From Tessaracoccus antarcticus (GTDB lineage Bacteria > Actinomycetota > Actinomycetes > Propionibacteriales > Propionibacteriaceae), in the NCBI RefSeq assembly GCF_003688855.1, contig NZ_REFW01000001.1, positions 434,001-498,000 on the forward strand: a DNA stretch of 64,000 nucleotides. The letters run 5' to 3'. The notes under the pieces are model-generated. The model was not told the origin of the DNA and did no database searches. It saw only the letters and a list, made by a program, of their open reading frames with translations. How positions within the stretch are numbered: the stretch's first letter is position 1; every line of letters begins with the position of its first letter. Of this stretch, positions 43,856 through 52,704 are shown piece by piece. The position numbers and the translations under genes were made by a program.

Positions 43856-44216
43856 TGCGTCCCGCCTTGATGTGATGAACCGCTTGGGGCGGGCGATGGC
43901 GGATCCGACGCGTTCCCGTATTCTCCTGCAGCTTCTGGAGGGGCCTTGCTATCCGGCACGCTTGTCCGAGGCGCTGTCACTGACGCGGACCAACGTGTCG
44001 AATCATCTGGCCTGTCTCCGGGGCTGCGGGATCGTTGTTGCGACCCCCGAGGGCAGACAGACACGCTATGAGATTGCGGACCCGCACCTGACGCGGGCGA
44101 TCGCACTACTGGTGGAGACCGTGCTCGCCTACGACGACGGGGCACCGTGTGCCGATGAGAACTGCGATGTCCCGTTGTGTTGTGAGCCCAGAATCAGTCT
44201 GGGCGAAGCCCAATGA
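43845..44216 (+). CDS. cmtR: CmtR-type Cd/Pb-sensing ArsR repressor
   Basis: 123 residues. The ArsR winged helix is clear (DPTRSRILLQLLEGPCYPAR, LSLTRTNVSNHLACLRGCGI). CmtR uses two Cys of the recognition helix (LACLRGCG) and one from the C-terminal part to bind Cd or Pb; all are present, with more Cys in APCADENCDVPLCC. It overlaps the following efflux ATPase gene by 4 bases, so metal should derepress both. Confidence 0.9.
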   Translation: MLTIASRLDVMNRLGRAMADPTRSRILLQLLEGPCYPARLSEALSLTRTNVSNHLACLRGCGIVVATPEGRQTRYEIADPHLTRAIALLVETVLAYDDGAPCADENCDVPLCCEPRISLGEAQ

Positions 44217-46312
44217 GCAAGGAGTGCTGCGGATCCGACGAGCCGCGCCGGATCCCAACGGTGCGGCGAACCGAGCCGGCTCACCCTTCCACGCCGGTCA
44301 ACGTGGGTCGAGACCCAAGTGGCAGCCAGGGAAGTTCCGCGACTGCCCCGGCGCTCTCCATGGGTGACGCGTGCTGCGGCCCGGATCCCTCATCCACGCT
44401 CGCGAACGGGCACGACGGCTTCCACGCTCGGGCACCGTGGTGGCGGGACGTGTCCCTGTTTCCGTCGGTGATCTCTGGCGCGTTTCTTGTAGCGGGGTAC
44501 TGCGTGGCGTGGCTGGGAGTCCCTTTCCTGGGGGTGGCCCTCCAATGGCTCGCTCTGTTGGCGGGGGCGTACACCTTCGTGCCCGGCGCACTCCGGCGTC
44601 TGGCACGAGGCCGCATCGGCGTCGGGCTTTTGATGACGATGGCGGCGATCGGAGCAGTGCTGCTGGGCCACGTCGCAGAAGCCGCCGCACTGGCGTTCCT
44701 GTTCTCCCTCGCGGAGGCCCTGGAGGACCGAGCGATGGACCGCGCGAAAGAGGGACTACGGGCCCTGCTCGCACTCATCCCCGACTCGGTGCGCATCTCC
44801 CGCGCGAGCGGCGACACGGAGATCCCCGCCGCCGACGTACGCGTGCTGGACGTGCTGGTTGTTGGAGCCGGAGTGAGGGTCGCGACGGACGGGGTGGTTA
44901 TCGCGGGTCGATCGAGTCTGGACACGTCCGCTGTCACGGGCGAGTCAATCCCAGTCGAGGTCGGACCAGGGGACCACGTCATCGCCGGATCGGTGAACGG
45001 ATCCGCAACCTTGCGGATCGAAGCCACCGCAGACGGGCGGGACAACTCACTGACCCAAATTGTCACCTTGGTCGAGCAGGCTCACACCCGCAAAGGCGAA
45101 CGTGCCCGCCTTGCCGACCGCATCGCGCGACCGCTCGTTCCCCTCGTCCTGATCACTGCTGCGCTCATTGTGATGTTTGGGTTCATCGTCGGTGATCCTG
45201 GGTTGTGGATCGAACGGGCACTGGTGGTGCTGGTGGCCGCATCACCGTGCGCACTGGCAATCGCCGTACCGGTGACGGTGATCAGCGCGATCGGCGCGGC
45301 CTCACGATTTGGTGTCGTCATCAAATCCGGAGAGGCATTCGAGCAGTTCGGCACCATCCGCACGGTCGCACTGGACAAAACCGGCACGCTCACTCAAAAC
45401 AAGCCCACCGTCGTTGACGTCCACCCCGCACCAGGTGTCACCCGTGACGAACTACTCGAGTGGGCTGCGGCCGTGGAGGCCACCAGCAGCCATCCGCTCG
45501 CGGCGGCGATCACCCTGGCAGCCCCGGGAACAACCCCCGCAGTCCACGTGGTGGAAGACGCCGGCCACGGCATCACCGGCCAGGTGGGCGGGCGAACCGT
45601 GAGGGTCGGCAATGTCCGCTGGCTGGATACCGGCAACCTCGCAGGCTACGCCGAAACAATGGCCGCCCAGGGCGTGACAGTGGTGGTCGTGGAGACGGAC
45701 GGGCAAGTCGTTGGACTGATCGGTGTACGGGATGAGCTCCGGCCGGAAGCAGCAGAGATGGTTTCGATGCTCCATTCCCAGGGAATCGAGACGATCATGC
45801 TCACCGGTGACAACGCGATCACCGCCCGCGCGATCGGCCGGGAGGCCGGAATCACCGACGTCCGCGCGGAGCAACTTCCCAAGGACAAAGCCGATGCGAT
45901 CTCAACGCTCGTCGCATCCCGTGCCACCGCGATGGTCGGCGACGGGATCAACGATGCTCCCGCGTTGGCCACCGCCACCGTCGGGATAGCAATGGGCATG
46001 CAGGGATCAGCGGCCGCCGTCGAATCTGCAGACATTGCCTTTACGGGCCACGACCTGCGGCTCATCCCCCAAGCGCTGGCCCATGCCCGACGGGGGAAGC
46101 GCATCATGACTGCGAACATCGTGCTCGCACTGGCGATCATCATCGTGCTGTTCCCGCTCGCCCTGTTCGGGGTGCTTGGGCTCGCTGGTGTCGTACTGGT
46201 ACACGAGGCCGCCGAAGTCATCATCATTCTCAACGGACTCCGAGCGGCTCGTCAGCCGGCCGCCCTTCGACACCTCGCCACCGCCCCGCAACCAGAGCCC
46301 GCTCTCACATAA
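44213..46312 (+). CDS. cadA: Heavy-metal P1B-type ATPase (Cd/Zn/Pb efflux)
   Basis: 699 residues. P-type marks in order: TGESIPVEVGPGD, the metal-gating SPCALAIAVP in the membrane, phosphorylation site DKTGTLTQNKP, SHPLAAAI, TGDN and GDGINDAPALA. The N-terminus lacks a normal HMA domain but has two Cys-Cys sites (KECCGSDEP and DACCGPDPS), likely metal ligands. SPC matches Zn/Cd/Pb pumps, as does control by CmtR. It lies in the cytoplasmic membrane and pumps metal out. Confidence 0.92.
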   Translation: MSKECCGSDEPRRIPTVRRTEPAHPSTPVNVGRDPSGSQGSSATAPALSMGDACCGPDPSSTLANGHDGFHARAPWWRDVSLFPSVISGAFLVAGYCVAWLGVPFLGVALQWLALLAGAYTFVPGALRRLARGRIGVGLLMTMAAIGAVLLGHVAEAAALAFLFSLAEALEDRAMDRAKEGLRALLALIPDSVRISRASGDTEIPAADVRVLDVLVVGAGVRVATDGVVIAGRSSLDTSAVTGESIPVEVGPGDHVIAGSVNGSATLRIEATADGRDNSLTQIVTLVEQAHTRKGERARLADRIARPLVPLVLITAALIVMFGFIVGDPGLWIERALVVLVAASPCALAIAVPVTVISAIGAASRFGVVIKSGEAFEQFGTIRTVALDKTGTLTQNKPTVVDVHPAPGVTRDELLEWAAAVEATSSHPLAAAITLAAPGTTPAVHVVEDAGHGITGQVGGRTVRVGNVRWLDTGNLAGYAETMAAQGVTVVVVETDGQVVGLIGVRDELRPEAAEMVSMLHSQGIETIMLTGDNAITARAIGREAGITDVRAEQLPKDKADAISTLVASRATAMVGDGINDAPALATATVGIAMGMQGSAAAVESADIAFTGHDLRLIPQALAHARRGKRIMTANIVLALAIIIVLFPLALFGVLGLAGVVLVHEAAEVIIILNGLRAARQPAALRHLATAPQPEPALT

Positions 46313-46325
46313 AGGAGCGTCAAAA

Positions 46326-46634
46326 GTGCTGACTGAGACGGGCATGTCCCACTCGGAGCTGTCTCGAGTCAGTGGGGTGCGACAACCAAACATCAGCCAG
46401 TTCTTGTCGGGCCGGATCCAGATGAGCGACGAGATGTTGGATTGTCTCCTCTCGTGCTTGGGATACAGACTGGAGGTGGTGGCTGACATGCTCGCCGAAT
46501 GCCAGGTCCGGCACCCCACCGTGCCGATCATCTTCGCCGAGACCCGGGCACTGGCCGAGGAGTGGGCCTACCGATTCTTCGGCGCCGCCGTCCGAGACCG
46601 ACAACAGGCCAACGAGAGCGCCACCCGCTGGTAA
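46326..46634 (+). CDS. Small XRE-type helix-turn-helix protein
   Basis: About 102 residues from a GTG with AAAGGAG upstream. TGMSHSELSRVSGVRQPNIS, then QFLSGRIQMSDEMLDCLLSC, is a Cro/C1-type helix-turn-helix; the rest is helical and charged. It starts 14 bases after the efflux ATPase gene and may be read with it. It resembles the antitoxin half of a toxin-antitoxin pair, but no toxin gene adjoins it. Confidence 0.7.
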   Translation: MLTETGMSHSELSRVSGVRQPNISQFLSGRIQMSDEMLDCLLSCLGYRLEVVADMLAECQVRHPTVPIIFAETRALAEEWAYRFFGAAVRDRQQANESATRW

Positions 46635-46686
46635 CTAGCTGGACGAGCACTTCCATGGATGTCTTGTGTCAGTTCAGGCAGCGTAC

Positions 46687-47982
46687 TCAGCCATGCGTGG
46701 GGCGGGCCGGAACGCTTCTGTTCGGCGCCGAGACCCGAGTATCGAACTGCGTGCTGGCCAACGCGCGTTCAGACATCGTGATGATGTCCAACACTTCACG
46801 CGCAACGTAGGCCGTTGCTCCTCTCTCGATCGACCTGGTGGTGAGGATCCCCGCTTGACGAAGCTCGTCCAGCGCTGCACTCGCCGAAGGAAACGACACC
46901 TGAAGAATCTTGGCGAGCGTTGTCGCAGTCAAGACGGGGGCCTCGGGCAGCTGACCCAAAAGACGTGACACCGTTGAGTCGGCACGCGGTGTCGGCCGTA
47001 CACCCGAGGCGCTGCGATGAGCGGTGAGTCGATCCGTCCACTCCGCCCGCAGGGTGTGGATCGCATCCATCAGTGCCTCCGACTGGGTCGCCGCAATCTC
47101 CGCCGCTTCGATGAATGTCGCCGTCCAGGCGTTCATGGACCTGCTGGCACCGGCGCTACCCGCGGCAGAGGCGTGACGATACTCAGTGAGCCCTTCGACG
47201 TAGCGGTCTCGCAAGGTGGCAAGCACGAGACTGACGGGGAGGACAGCTCGTTCAGTGAGGCCTCGCCGTGCGAGCACTGTGTGGATGAGCGCACGTCCGA
47301 CGCGCCCGTTCCCGTCAGTGAACGGGTGGATCGTCTCGAACTGCGCGTGGACGACGGCAGCCTGGATCAGCGGCGCATGCGCGGAGCCGTTCATGTAGTC
47401 CACCAGGTCCGCCATGTAGCCAGGAACGCGTTCGGGAGCGGGTGGCACGAAGGTGGCGCCGATCGGTGTCCAGCGCGATGCGCCGATCCAGTTCTGGACT
47501 GCGCGAAGGCCATGATGGTGCGGCTCATCGGGGATGAGTGAGCGGTGGAGGTCGACGATGTTCTCTACTGTCAGGGTTTCCGCCTCAACCAACTCAGTGG
47601 TGGCGCTGCGGACGACCGTCATGTTGTTGGCGACGAGTTTCGCCTGCTCACTGATCCCGCGAATCGTCTCGGTTAGACCAAGCTCAGCCAACGCCACCTG
47701 CTGCGCGGAGGGTGAGATGCCCTCGATCCGAGAGCTCGCGATGGCTTCGGAGCGCAGGAGAAAGCGGGCGATGCCGGCGAGCCCTTCAGCACCTGGTCCG
47801 TTGAGTAACCGGATGCTGCGTTCGATTGGTGTCACCTGCCGCGACACTCCCCCATCAACGGCTAGGGCCATGCCGTCGATCAGATCGGGGACGTATCGTT
47901 GGTAAATGCCTGAGCGCTGCTCGTGGCGGGGCACGCCCGAGTCGACACTGGACTCCCAAAACGCATCCTCCCACGTGGCCAT
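46687..47982 (-). CDS. Fic-domain protein with C-terminal winged helix
   Basis: About 431 residues from the ATG at 47982 (AAAGGA before it; the frame is open to 48138). Core Fic motif HPFTDGNGRVGR (about 217-228) has His, Asp and both Arg needed for AMP transfer. An inhibitory-helix-like segment SEAIASSRIEGIS (around 85) with S-x-x-I-E-G supplies the autoinhibitory Glu in cis. The C-terminus has a winged helix (LTATTLAKILQVSFPSASAA, LDELRQAGIL). It probably AMPylates a host or self target; cis-regulated Fic proteins act as stress regulators or toxins. Confidence 0.9.
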   Translation of the reverse strand: MATWEDAFWESSVDSGVPRHEQRSGIYQRYVPDLIDGMALAVDGGVSRQVTPIERSIRLLNGPGAEGLAGIARFLLRSEAIASSRIEGISPSAQQVALAELGLTETIRGISEQAKLVANNMTVVRSATTELVEAETLTVENIVDLHRSLIPDEPHHHGLRAVQNWIGASRWTPIGATFVPPAPERVPGYMADLVDYMNGSAHAPLIQAAVVHAQFETIHPFTDGNGRVGRALIHTVLARRGLTERAVLPVSLVLATLRDRYVEGLTEYRHASAAGSAGASRSMNAWTATFIEAAEIAATQSEALMDAIHTLRAEWTDRLTAHRSASGVRPTPRADSTVSRLLGQLPEAPVLTATTLAKILQVSFPSASAALDELRQAGILTTRSIERGATAYVAREVLDIITMSERALASTQFDTRVSAPNRSVPARPTHG

Positions 47983-48497
47983 CAACCGGTTCCTTTCATC
48001 AATACCGATTGTATCAAAGGTTAGATACTCAAACTTTGATCGATTGGCATTCGGTACAAGGAAAACGGACAGCCCACCGACAACGGTTGGCGACCGTTTG
48101 GCCGACCGGCGCCATAGCACCCAAGGTGCCAGTGACACACCCGCTACGTGTCACATGGCGGGAGGGGAGTAGGGCTACTCCAGACGCCAACCCGGTGGTG
48201 CGAACTGCAGGCGGACATTGACGCTGCGCTGGCCGGGGTTGACCTCGGCTACCGCGAGCCTTTGCACCACACCTCGTTCTACGACGAAGCCGATGACGGC
48301 GTCCGGGCCGTCGAGAATGTCATCGAGGAGTTGGAACGGCATCTGAACACCGGCGTCCGCGAGGTCGTGCGCAAGGCCCTCGATCGAGCATCTACTCACT
48401 CGACTGGGTGATATTGCCAGGACACCGATTCCTCCCTCAAGGAGGGCTTGTTTCGACCACGCCCTGAAGCACAGCTATCTGTACAGAAGGAGGTTCC
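47983..48497. other. 515-base gap with one weak ORF
   Basis: It contains the Fic promoter region, an AT-richer segment near 48000-48050, and a doubtful 87-codon ORF (48148-48411). Directly before yefM a good promoter or ribosome site (AGAAGGAGG) is present. Confidence 0.5.
48148..48411 (+). CDS. Hypothetical short protein or gene remnant
   Basis: The portion ELQADIDAALAGVDLGYREP, then FYDEADDGVRAVENVIEELE, looks like real, helical, acidic protein, but the first 15 residues do not. No ribosome site is evident. It may be the C-terminal fragment of a larger gene. I do not recognise the family. Confidence 0.35.
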   Translation: MSHGGRGVGLLQTPTRWCELQADIDAALAGVDLGYREPLHHTSFYDEADDGVRAVENVIEELERHLNTGVREVVRKALDRASTHSTG

Positions 48498-48758
48498 ATG
48501 AAGACCATGAGCTACACCGAGTCCCGCGCCCGTTACGCTGAGGTGCTCAATTCTGTGATCGACGACCGCGAAGAGATCGTGATTACCCGTGCTGGTCACG
48601 AACCCGTGGTGATCGTTTCCCTGGCTGATTTCGAGTCCCTCCGCGAAACTGCGTACCTCATGCGGTCTCCGGCAAACGCCCGCCGTCACCTCGACGCCAT
48701 GGAAAGACTCCAGTCCGGCGACGGACACGTCCGAGACCTGCTCGACCCAACTGACTGA
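48498..48758 (+). CDS. yefM: YefM/Phd-family antitoxin
   Basis: 86 residues with AGAAGGAGG upstream. MKTMSYTESRARYAEVLNSV, then DDREEIVITRAGHEPVVIVS, is the DNA-binding YefM fold; the acidic C-terminal tail wraps the toxin in known complexes. The YoeB-type gene follows within 15 bases. It represses its own promoter in homologous systems. Confidence 0.92.
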   Translation: MKTMSYTESRARYAEVLNSVIDDREEIVITRAGHEPVVIVSLADFESLRETAYLMRSPANARRHLDAMERLQSGDGHVRDLLDPTD

Positions 48759-48764
48759 CCGGAC

Positions 48765-49023
48765 GTGAAAACTGGTCTGGGACTCCAACGCGTGGGAGGA
48801 CTACCTGTGGTGGCAGACCCAGGACCGGAAGGTCCTCACGCGCATCAACGATCTCATTCAGGACGTCGTCCACCACAGCAACGACGGCATCGGCAAGCCG
48901 GAGGCTCTCAAACATGACTTCCGCAGGTACTGGTCACGCAGGACCGATGGGCATCGGCTCGTGTACAAGGTGATCGTTGATGAAGTTCGCATCGCCGCCT
49001 GCCGCTACCACTACGGACGGTGA
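48765..49023 (+). pseudogene. yoeB: YoeB-type mRNA interferase, start frameshifted
   Basis: From 48772 the frame reads LVWDSNAWEDYLWWQTQDRK and ends YKVIVDEVRIAACRYHYGR, a full YoeB with the catalytic Glu (GKPEALK), Arg (YWSRR) and His (RYHYG) preserved. The expected start GTGAAACTGG has become GTGAAAACTGG: one extra A puts the GTG (48765) out of frame, and a TGA (48766) closes the right frame. No other ATG/GTG/TTG is available early, leaving only a CTG at 48772. The toxin is probably dead or weakly made; an error in an A-run is the alternative. Confidence 0.8.
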
Positions 49024-49125
49024 CATCCAGCCTTTGCGTCAGGCTGCGCTCTGGCGTGTGGGCTTTGATTGGGCTCACCACCGCAGAAATGGGACTCCGA
49101 GCCTTGTCAGAACCCACTTGAGCAA

Positions 49126-49152
49126 GGGTTCGAGTCCCCTATGCTCCACAAC
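49126..49152 (+). repeat. attR: second copy of the tRNA-Ala 3' end
   Basis: Identical over 27 bases to 17048-17074. The sequence before it does not fold as a tRNA, so this is the right junction, not a second gene. The next 150 bases resemble those following attL, showing that a related element already occupied the site. Confidence 0.85.
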
Positions 49153-49289
49153 CCGAAACCCGAGTTTTACAAGGCAAAATAGCCTTAAAACACCTAGTCA
49201 GAAACGTTTAACCTTGCTGCAGACTGCACCACACCCCGCCAACGGATGCCAGACATTGGGCTCAGATGGGGCTCAACTTCTGCGGTCCG

Positions 49290-49730
49290 GGCGAGGCAGG
49301 CAGATCCGACTCCCCAGCGGAGTCCGCATCAACACCGGCGGCTACCAGGTTCGCCACCTCGGACCCGGCGGGAACGCCACCCGAAGACCTTCACGCACCT
49401 CAAGGACGCCACGTACTGGCACGCCGTGGAACGTCGGATGATCGACCAAGGCGAGTGGACTCCCCCGGCCGTCCTTCGGCACACCCAGAGCGCCGCCGCC
49501 CTCACCGTCTCCGAGTGGGCGGAGCAGCGGATCCTTGCATGGTCGACGCGTTCACGCTCCCCCATCGTTGGCAGCGCCTCATTGGCGGGCGCTTTCCAGC
49601 AGACGTTCTGGTGGGCGACAGTGTTTGCCGGCGTCGGCGTGCTGATGTCACTTGCACTACCGGGCAAACTTCCGGAGACGACGGCCCCTCCTACGCAAGA
49701 ACCCGCATTCGCCCTCACGTCCGAGGAGGC
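49290..49730 (+). pseudogene. Integrase 5' relic joined to an MFS transporter 3' relic
   Basis: It starts RQIRLPSGVRINTGGYQVRH, loses frame near 49375, then continues TFTHLKDATYWHAVERRMID to WSTRSRSPIVGS, close to the N-terminal 100 residues of the integrase at 17267. From 49573 it switches to ASLAGAFQQTFWWATVFAGV and LMSLALPGKLPE, the last helix and tail of a major-facilitator drug transporter. A deletion between an older integrated element and a transporter gene would produce this join. Confidence 0.75.
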
Positions 49731-51007
49731 ATCCACTCCTCCAGCCATCTGTCGGACTCCGGGATCTGTTGGGGTTCGAGCCACTCGATGTCGTCGAGGT
49801 TCAACCCATGCCGGTCTCCGAAGGCCGGCAGCACCTCGGTACGGAAGCGTTCGGGCTGGTCCTGCACGATGATCACCGCCGGTCTGCGGTTCCATCGTGT
49901 ACGGGCCACCATCCAGCCGCCAGAATACGAGGAGGTGTCCAGGCTGTGGCCTGGATTGTTGTCCTGACCTGAGCCCGGGACCTCCAATGTCACGAGGGGG
50001 GTCGTCTGCCCATCTCCGACCAATCTCAGGTCCTTGTCGTCGTTTCTGACCTGGTCATGCCGTCGGGCCACTTCATGTGCAGGTAGGCCCGCGGTGAGGG
50101 GGTAGACGACCCGCTCCTCACTGGCGGACCAGGACTTGCGGATGAACGGGAGCGGGTCCTGCGTGACCAGGAGAAAGCCGTCCTGGACAGACGTGGCCGC
50201 GTCCAGACGGAGGCCACCACCCCGGTGCCCGAAAAGCAGCAGGTGTGCGCCAGCGACGGCGGCCATCTCTCGAAGCGCACGGCGCCCACGCAGGAGCCCC
50301 CAGCCGAGGAGACCCAGGCCGAGGGTGATGAGCCAGATCAAAGGCCACACGTCACCGTCGGAGAGGGCAAAGAGCGCGAACCAGAGCGCGATGGCGGCGA
50401 GAATCCAGGCCATGACGGCAAGGGCCATCAACACCCCACCCAGGCCGACGAAAGGGTCAGCCACCGGGACCCCGCGGGAGGCCTGGCCGGGTCTCCTCGC
50501 AGACCATCGGATGGCGTACCTCACCTCCGCGAGGACGATGACCCAACGCCAAGCGCTCAGTACCCACACGAGCAGGATGCCGACGCAGAGGGGCACACCG
50601 ATCAGCACCACCCCGAGCATTTCCATGCCGGGATTCAGACGCCCTGCAAGCGCCTCAAAGGGATCCTCTGACGGTGAGCCCACGCTGAGGACGAATCCTG
50701 CGATGAATACACCGAGGAAGCCAACGATTCCCACGCCGACGCCGACATTGCGCACCCGGGCCAGCCAGAGACCCCACCGCTCGGCGGGCAAGCCGCGTGG
50801 GTGGTCACGAAGTCGATCGGCGAGCAGATCGACGCCATCCTGGACAGTCGCCCGAGTGACGACGGGATGGTTTCCCAGGAGGACGCGGACCGTCTCGGCC
50901 GGATCATGCCCCCCGAGAAGCTCATCGAGAGCCTTCCTTCCCAGCCACCACCGGACGCGTCGAGCAGTTCGCTGCCGCCCCGCAACCGCCGTCGGTGGGG
51001 TCGGCAT
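49715..51007 (-). CDS. Membrane protein of unknown function
   Basis: About 430 residues from the ATG at 51007 (GTG 51028 also possible). The soluble N-terminus (about 1-85) contains ARRVRWWLGRKALDELLGGH and resembles no known domain. Five or six membrane helices lie at about 90-245 (GVGIVGFLGVFIAGFVLSVG, MLGVVLIGVPLCVGILLVWV, AVMAWILAAIALWFALFALS). A cytosolic C-terminal domain of about 180 residues follows and ends WLEPQQIPESDRWLEEWMPP. The 3' end overlaps the integrase-MFS relic on the other strand. Confidence 0.75.
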   Translation of the reverse strand: MPTPPTAVAGRQRTARRVRWWLGRKALDELLGGHDPAETVRVLLGNHPVVTRATVQDGVDLLADRLRDHPRGLPAERWGLWLARVRNVGVGVGIVGFLGVFIAGFVLSVGSPSEDPFEALAGRLNPGMEMLGVVLIGVPLCVGILLVWVLSAWRWVIVLAEVRYAIRWSARRPGQASRGVPVADPFVGLGGVLMALAVMAWILAAIALWFALFALSDGDVWPLIWLITLGLGLLGWGLLRGRRALREMAAVAGAHLLLFGHRGGGLRLDAATSVQDGFLLVTQDPLPFIRKSWSASEERVVYPLTAGLPAHEVARRHDQVRNDDKDLRLVGDGQTTPLVTLEVPGSGQDNNPGHSLDTSSYSGGWMVARTRWNRRPAVIIVQDQPERFRTEVLPAFGDRHGLNLDDIEWLEPQQIPESDRWLEEWMPPRT

Positions 51008-51281
51008 GACATCACTTCCACTTCGCACGCGTCGACCTTAACCCCGCCCAGCACGTCAGGAGACCTCCCGACGTTCCGCTGGCCAACATTCGTGAGGACA
51101 ATCTGATCGTCCATGGATCAATTGGAACGCCCAGTGGAGGTCGAGTCCGATGATCGCGCGTCGAGGAACCGCCTCCCCTCGGCCAGGTCCATGCGGGATG
51201 GGGTGTTGGTGCCGCTCGATGTCCCAGCTGGAGGACCCGGACTGTGGGCCATGCAGCGCTGACGTGAGGTACGGCCGGGAT

Positions 51282-52166
51282 TCACAAGTCAGCGATGATG
51301 ATTTTCTTCATGTCGAGCATCCGCTGATAGGCGCCGGAGTGCTCCATCAACTCACCCATGTTCTCCGGCACGATCTGCCAACTCACTCCAAACCGGTCCA
51401 CCAACCAGCCGCACTGCTCGGCGTCAGGCACTGCACTCAAAGCCGCCCAGAGCGTGTCGATCTCGTCCTGGTCAACACAGTCGAACTCCAGTGAGACCCC
51501 AGGGGTGAACGTGAAGTCATGGGCCGCACCGCCGTCCATCGCCGAGAACTGTTGCTCGGCGAGGGTGAACTCGGCAAAAAGGACGCCCTCGTCGTCGCCC
51601 GGCCGGGGCACGAGCATCCCGGGGGCCGAACCGGGGAACAGGCCGGTGTACAAGTCAATCGCCTGCCGTGCCTGGGCGGCCGCCCCGGTGAACAACAACT
51701 GGGGAATGAGGATCGGACGCCGCCCACCAGCAGGGTCGGCCAGCATCAACTGCCAGTTCACCCCAAACCGGTCCTCGACCCAGCCGTACAGCTTGCTGTG
51801 CGGGTACTCACCCAGGGGCAGGCGGACCTCGCCACCGTCCGAGAAAGCCGCCCACATGCTGGTGATCCGGGCGCGCGCCTCCTCCTCCCCGCCGCTGAAC
51901 ATCATTGGATCCATGTTCACCATGAACGACAACGCCGGCGTGGGCCGGAACTCGCCGCCCGCATTGATCAAACGGATCCGGTAGCCGCCCACCGTCACAT
52001 CCACGACAAGGGGCTGTCCCGCGAGCTCACGTTGGAAGTCCGGCACATCTTCCGTTGGATAGGAGGCAACGACCTCGGCGGAAGTGTCAGGAAGCACGGC
52101 CGCGTAGAAGCGGCCGATGTCGTCCGCGTTGCCGTGGCACCACACGTTGGGCACGATTCGCTGCAT
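51282..52166 (-). CDS. Tandem PhnB-like VOC-fold protein
   Basis: 294 residues with GGGAGGA before the ATG. Two glyoxalase/PhnB-type domains: residues 1-140 (IVPNVWCHGNADDIGRFYAA ... DRFGVNWQL) and 150-290 (ILIPQLLFTGAAAQARQAID ... DRFGVSWQIVPENMGELME). The repeated DRFGV-x-WQ strand is the family hallmark. Most members have no proven reaction; some bind metals or antibiotics. Stands alone. Confidence 0.88.
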   Translation of the reverse strand: MQRIVPNVWCHGNADDIGRFYAAVLPDTSAEVVASYPTEDVPDFQRELAGQPLVVDVTVGGYRIRLINAGGEFRPTPALSFMVNMDPMMFSGGEEEARARITSMWAAFSDGGEVRLPLGEYPHSKLYGWVEDRFGVNWQLMLADPAGGRRPILIPQLLFTGAAAQARQAIDLYTGLFPGSAPGMLVPRPGDDEGVLFAEFTLAEQQFSAMDGGAAHDFTFTPGVSLEFDCVDQDEIDTLWAALSAVPDAEQCGWLVDRFGVSWQIVPENMGELMEHSGAYQRMLDMKKIIIADL

Positions 52167-52704
52167 GATTCCTCCCGACGAGATCTAGCCGGCATGACAG
52201 GACCCAGCGGATGCCGGTACCGATTGTGAGGTCAAAAACTCCCGGTGTGGAAATCATCGTCCATCGACGCCATGACCGCAACGATTGCGGACACGCTTCC
52301 GAAGCCGCGGCACCCCATCAGACTCGACCACGAGAGGTTGCTGGCCGTTTTCACCCCATGTGGCACCGACCAGCCAGACACCCGAGGGACGCCCAAGATC
52401 ACGCCACCCAGCGGATGGGTATGGCAACGGGTGCCACGTCTTGTCGGTATCGGCGAACCGTTCCCCGGATGTCCGGGCATGTGGTCGCTGTGGACTTGGT
52501 TAAAGGGGAACTCGCTCGACCAGTTGTGGGTGGCTGATCATCCGACGCTGTCGAGCGGCGCAGCATGCTTTCACCGCACACGTCGTGAACCCACCGAGAG
52601 GTCTACGGTGGAAGTACACACGTCGCTACCGACGGGCCCCGGCAGTGAGCTCCGAAGTGCTGGCAAAAGTTCTATGAGCTGAGCGAAGCGAGTGGGAGGT
52701 TGCC
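52167..52704. other. 538-base gap without a supported gene
   Basis: Open frames exist, the longest at 52245-52682, but none shows a ribosome site or family resemblance. I see the start of the lipoprotein region with a GGGAGG at 52694, and no clear terminator. Confidence 0.5.

Larger units (their letters stand above)
17048..49152. mobile_element. Integrated, mobilisable defence and metal-resistance island
   Basis: The stretch is bounded by identical 27-base copies of the tRNA-Ala 3' end (17048-17074 and 49126-49152). A tyrosine integrase lies just inside the left end. The island carries a MobF relaxase, an excisionase-like gene, two multi-gene defence candidates, IS remnants, a metal-efflux operon, a Fic protein and a toxin-antitoxin pair. 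No conjugation pore or FtsK-like coupling gene is seen, so it is better called an integrative mobilisable element than a self-transmissible one. Part of the region has decayed (several broken genes). Confidence 0.8.

Noticed and set aside
49060..49152. Second tRNA gene at attR
   Set aside because: Only the T arm and acceptor 3' strand are present; the 5' part does not form acceptor, D or anticodon stems.
52245..52682. 145-codon open frame
   Set aside because: No ribosome site, odd composition and no family resemblance; probably chance in GC-rich DNA.
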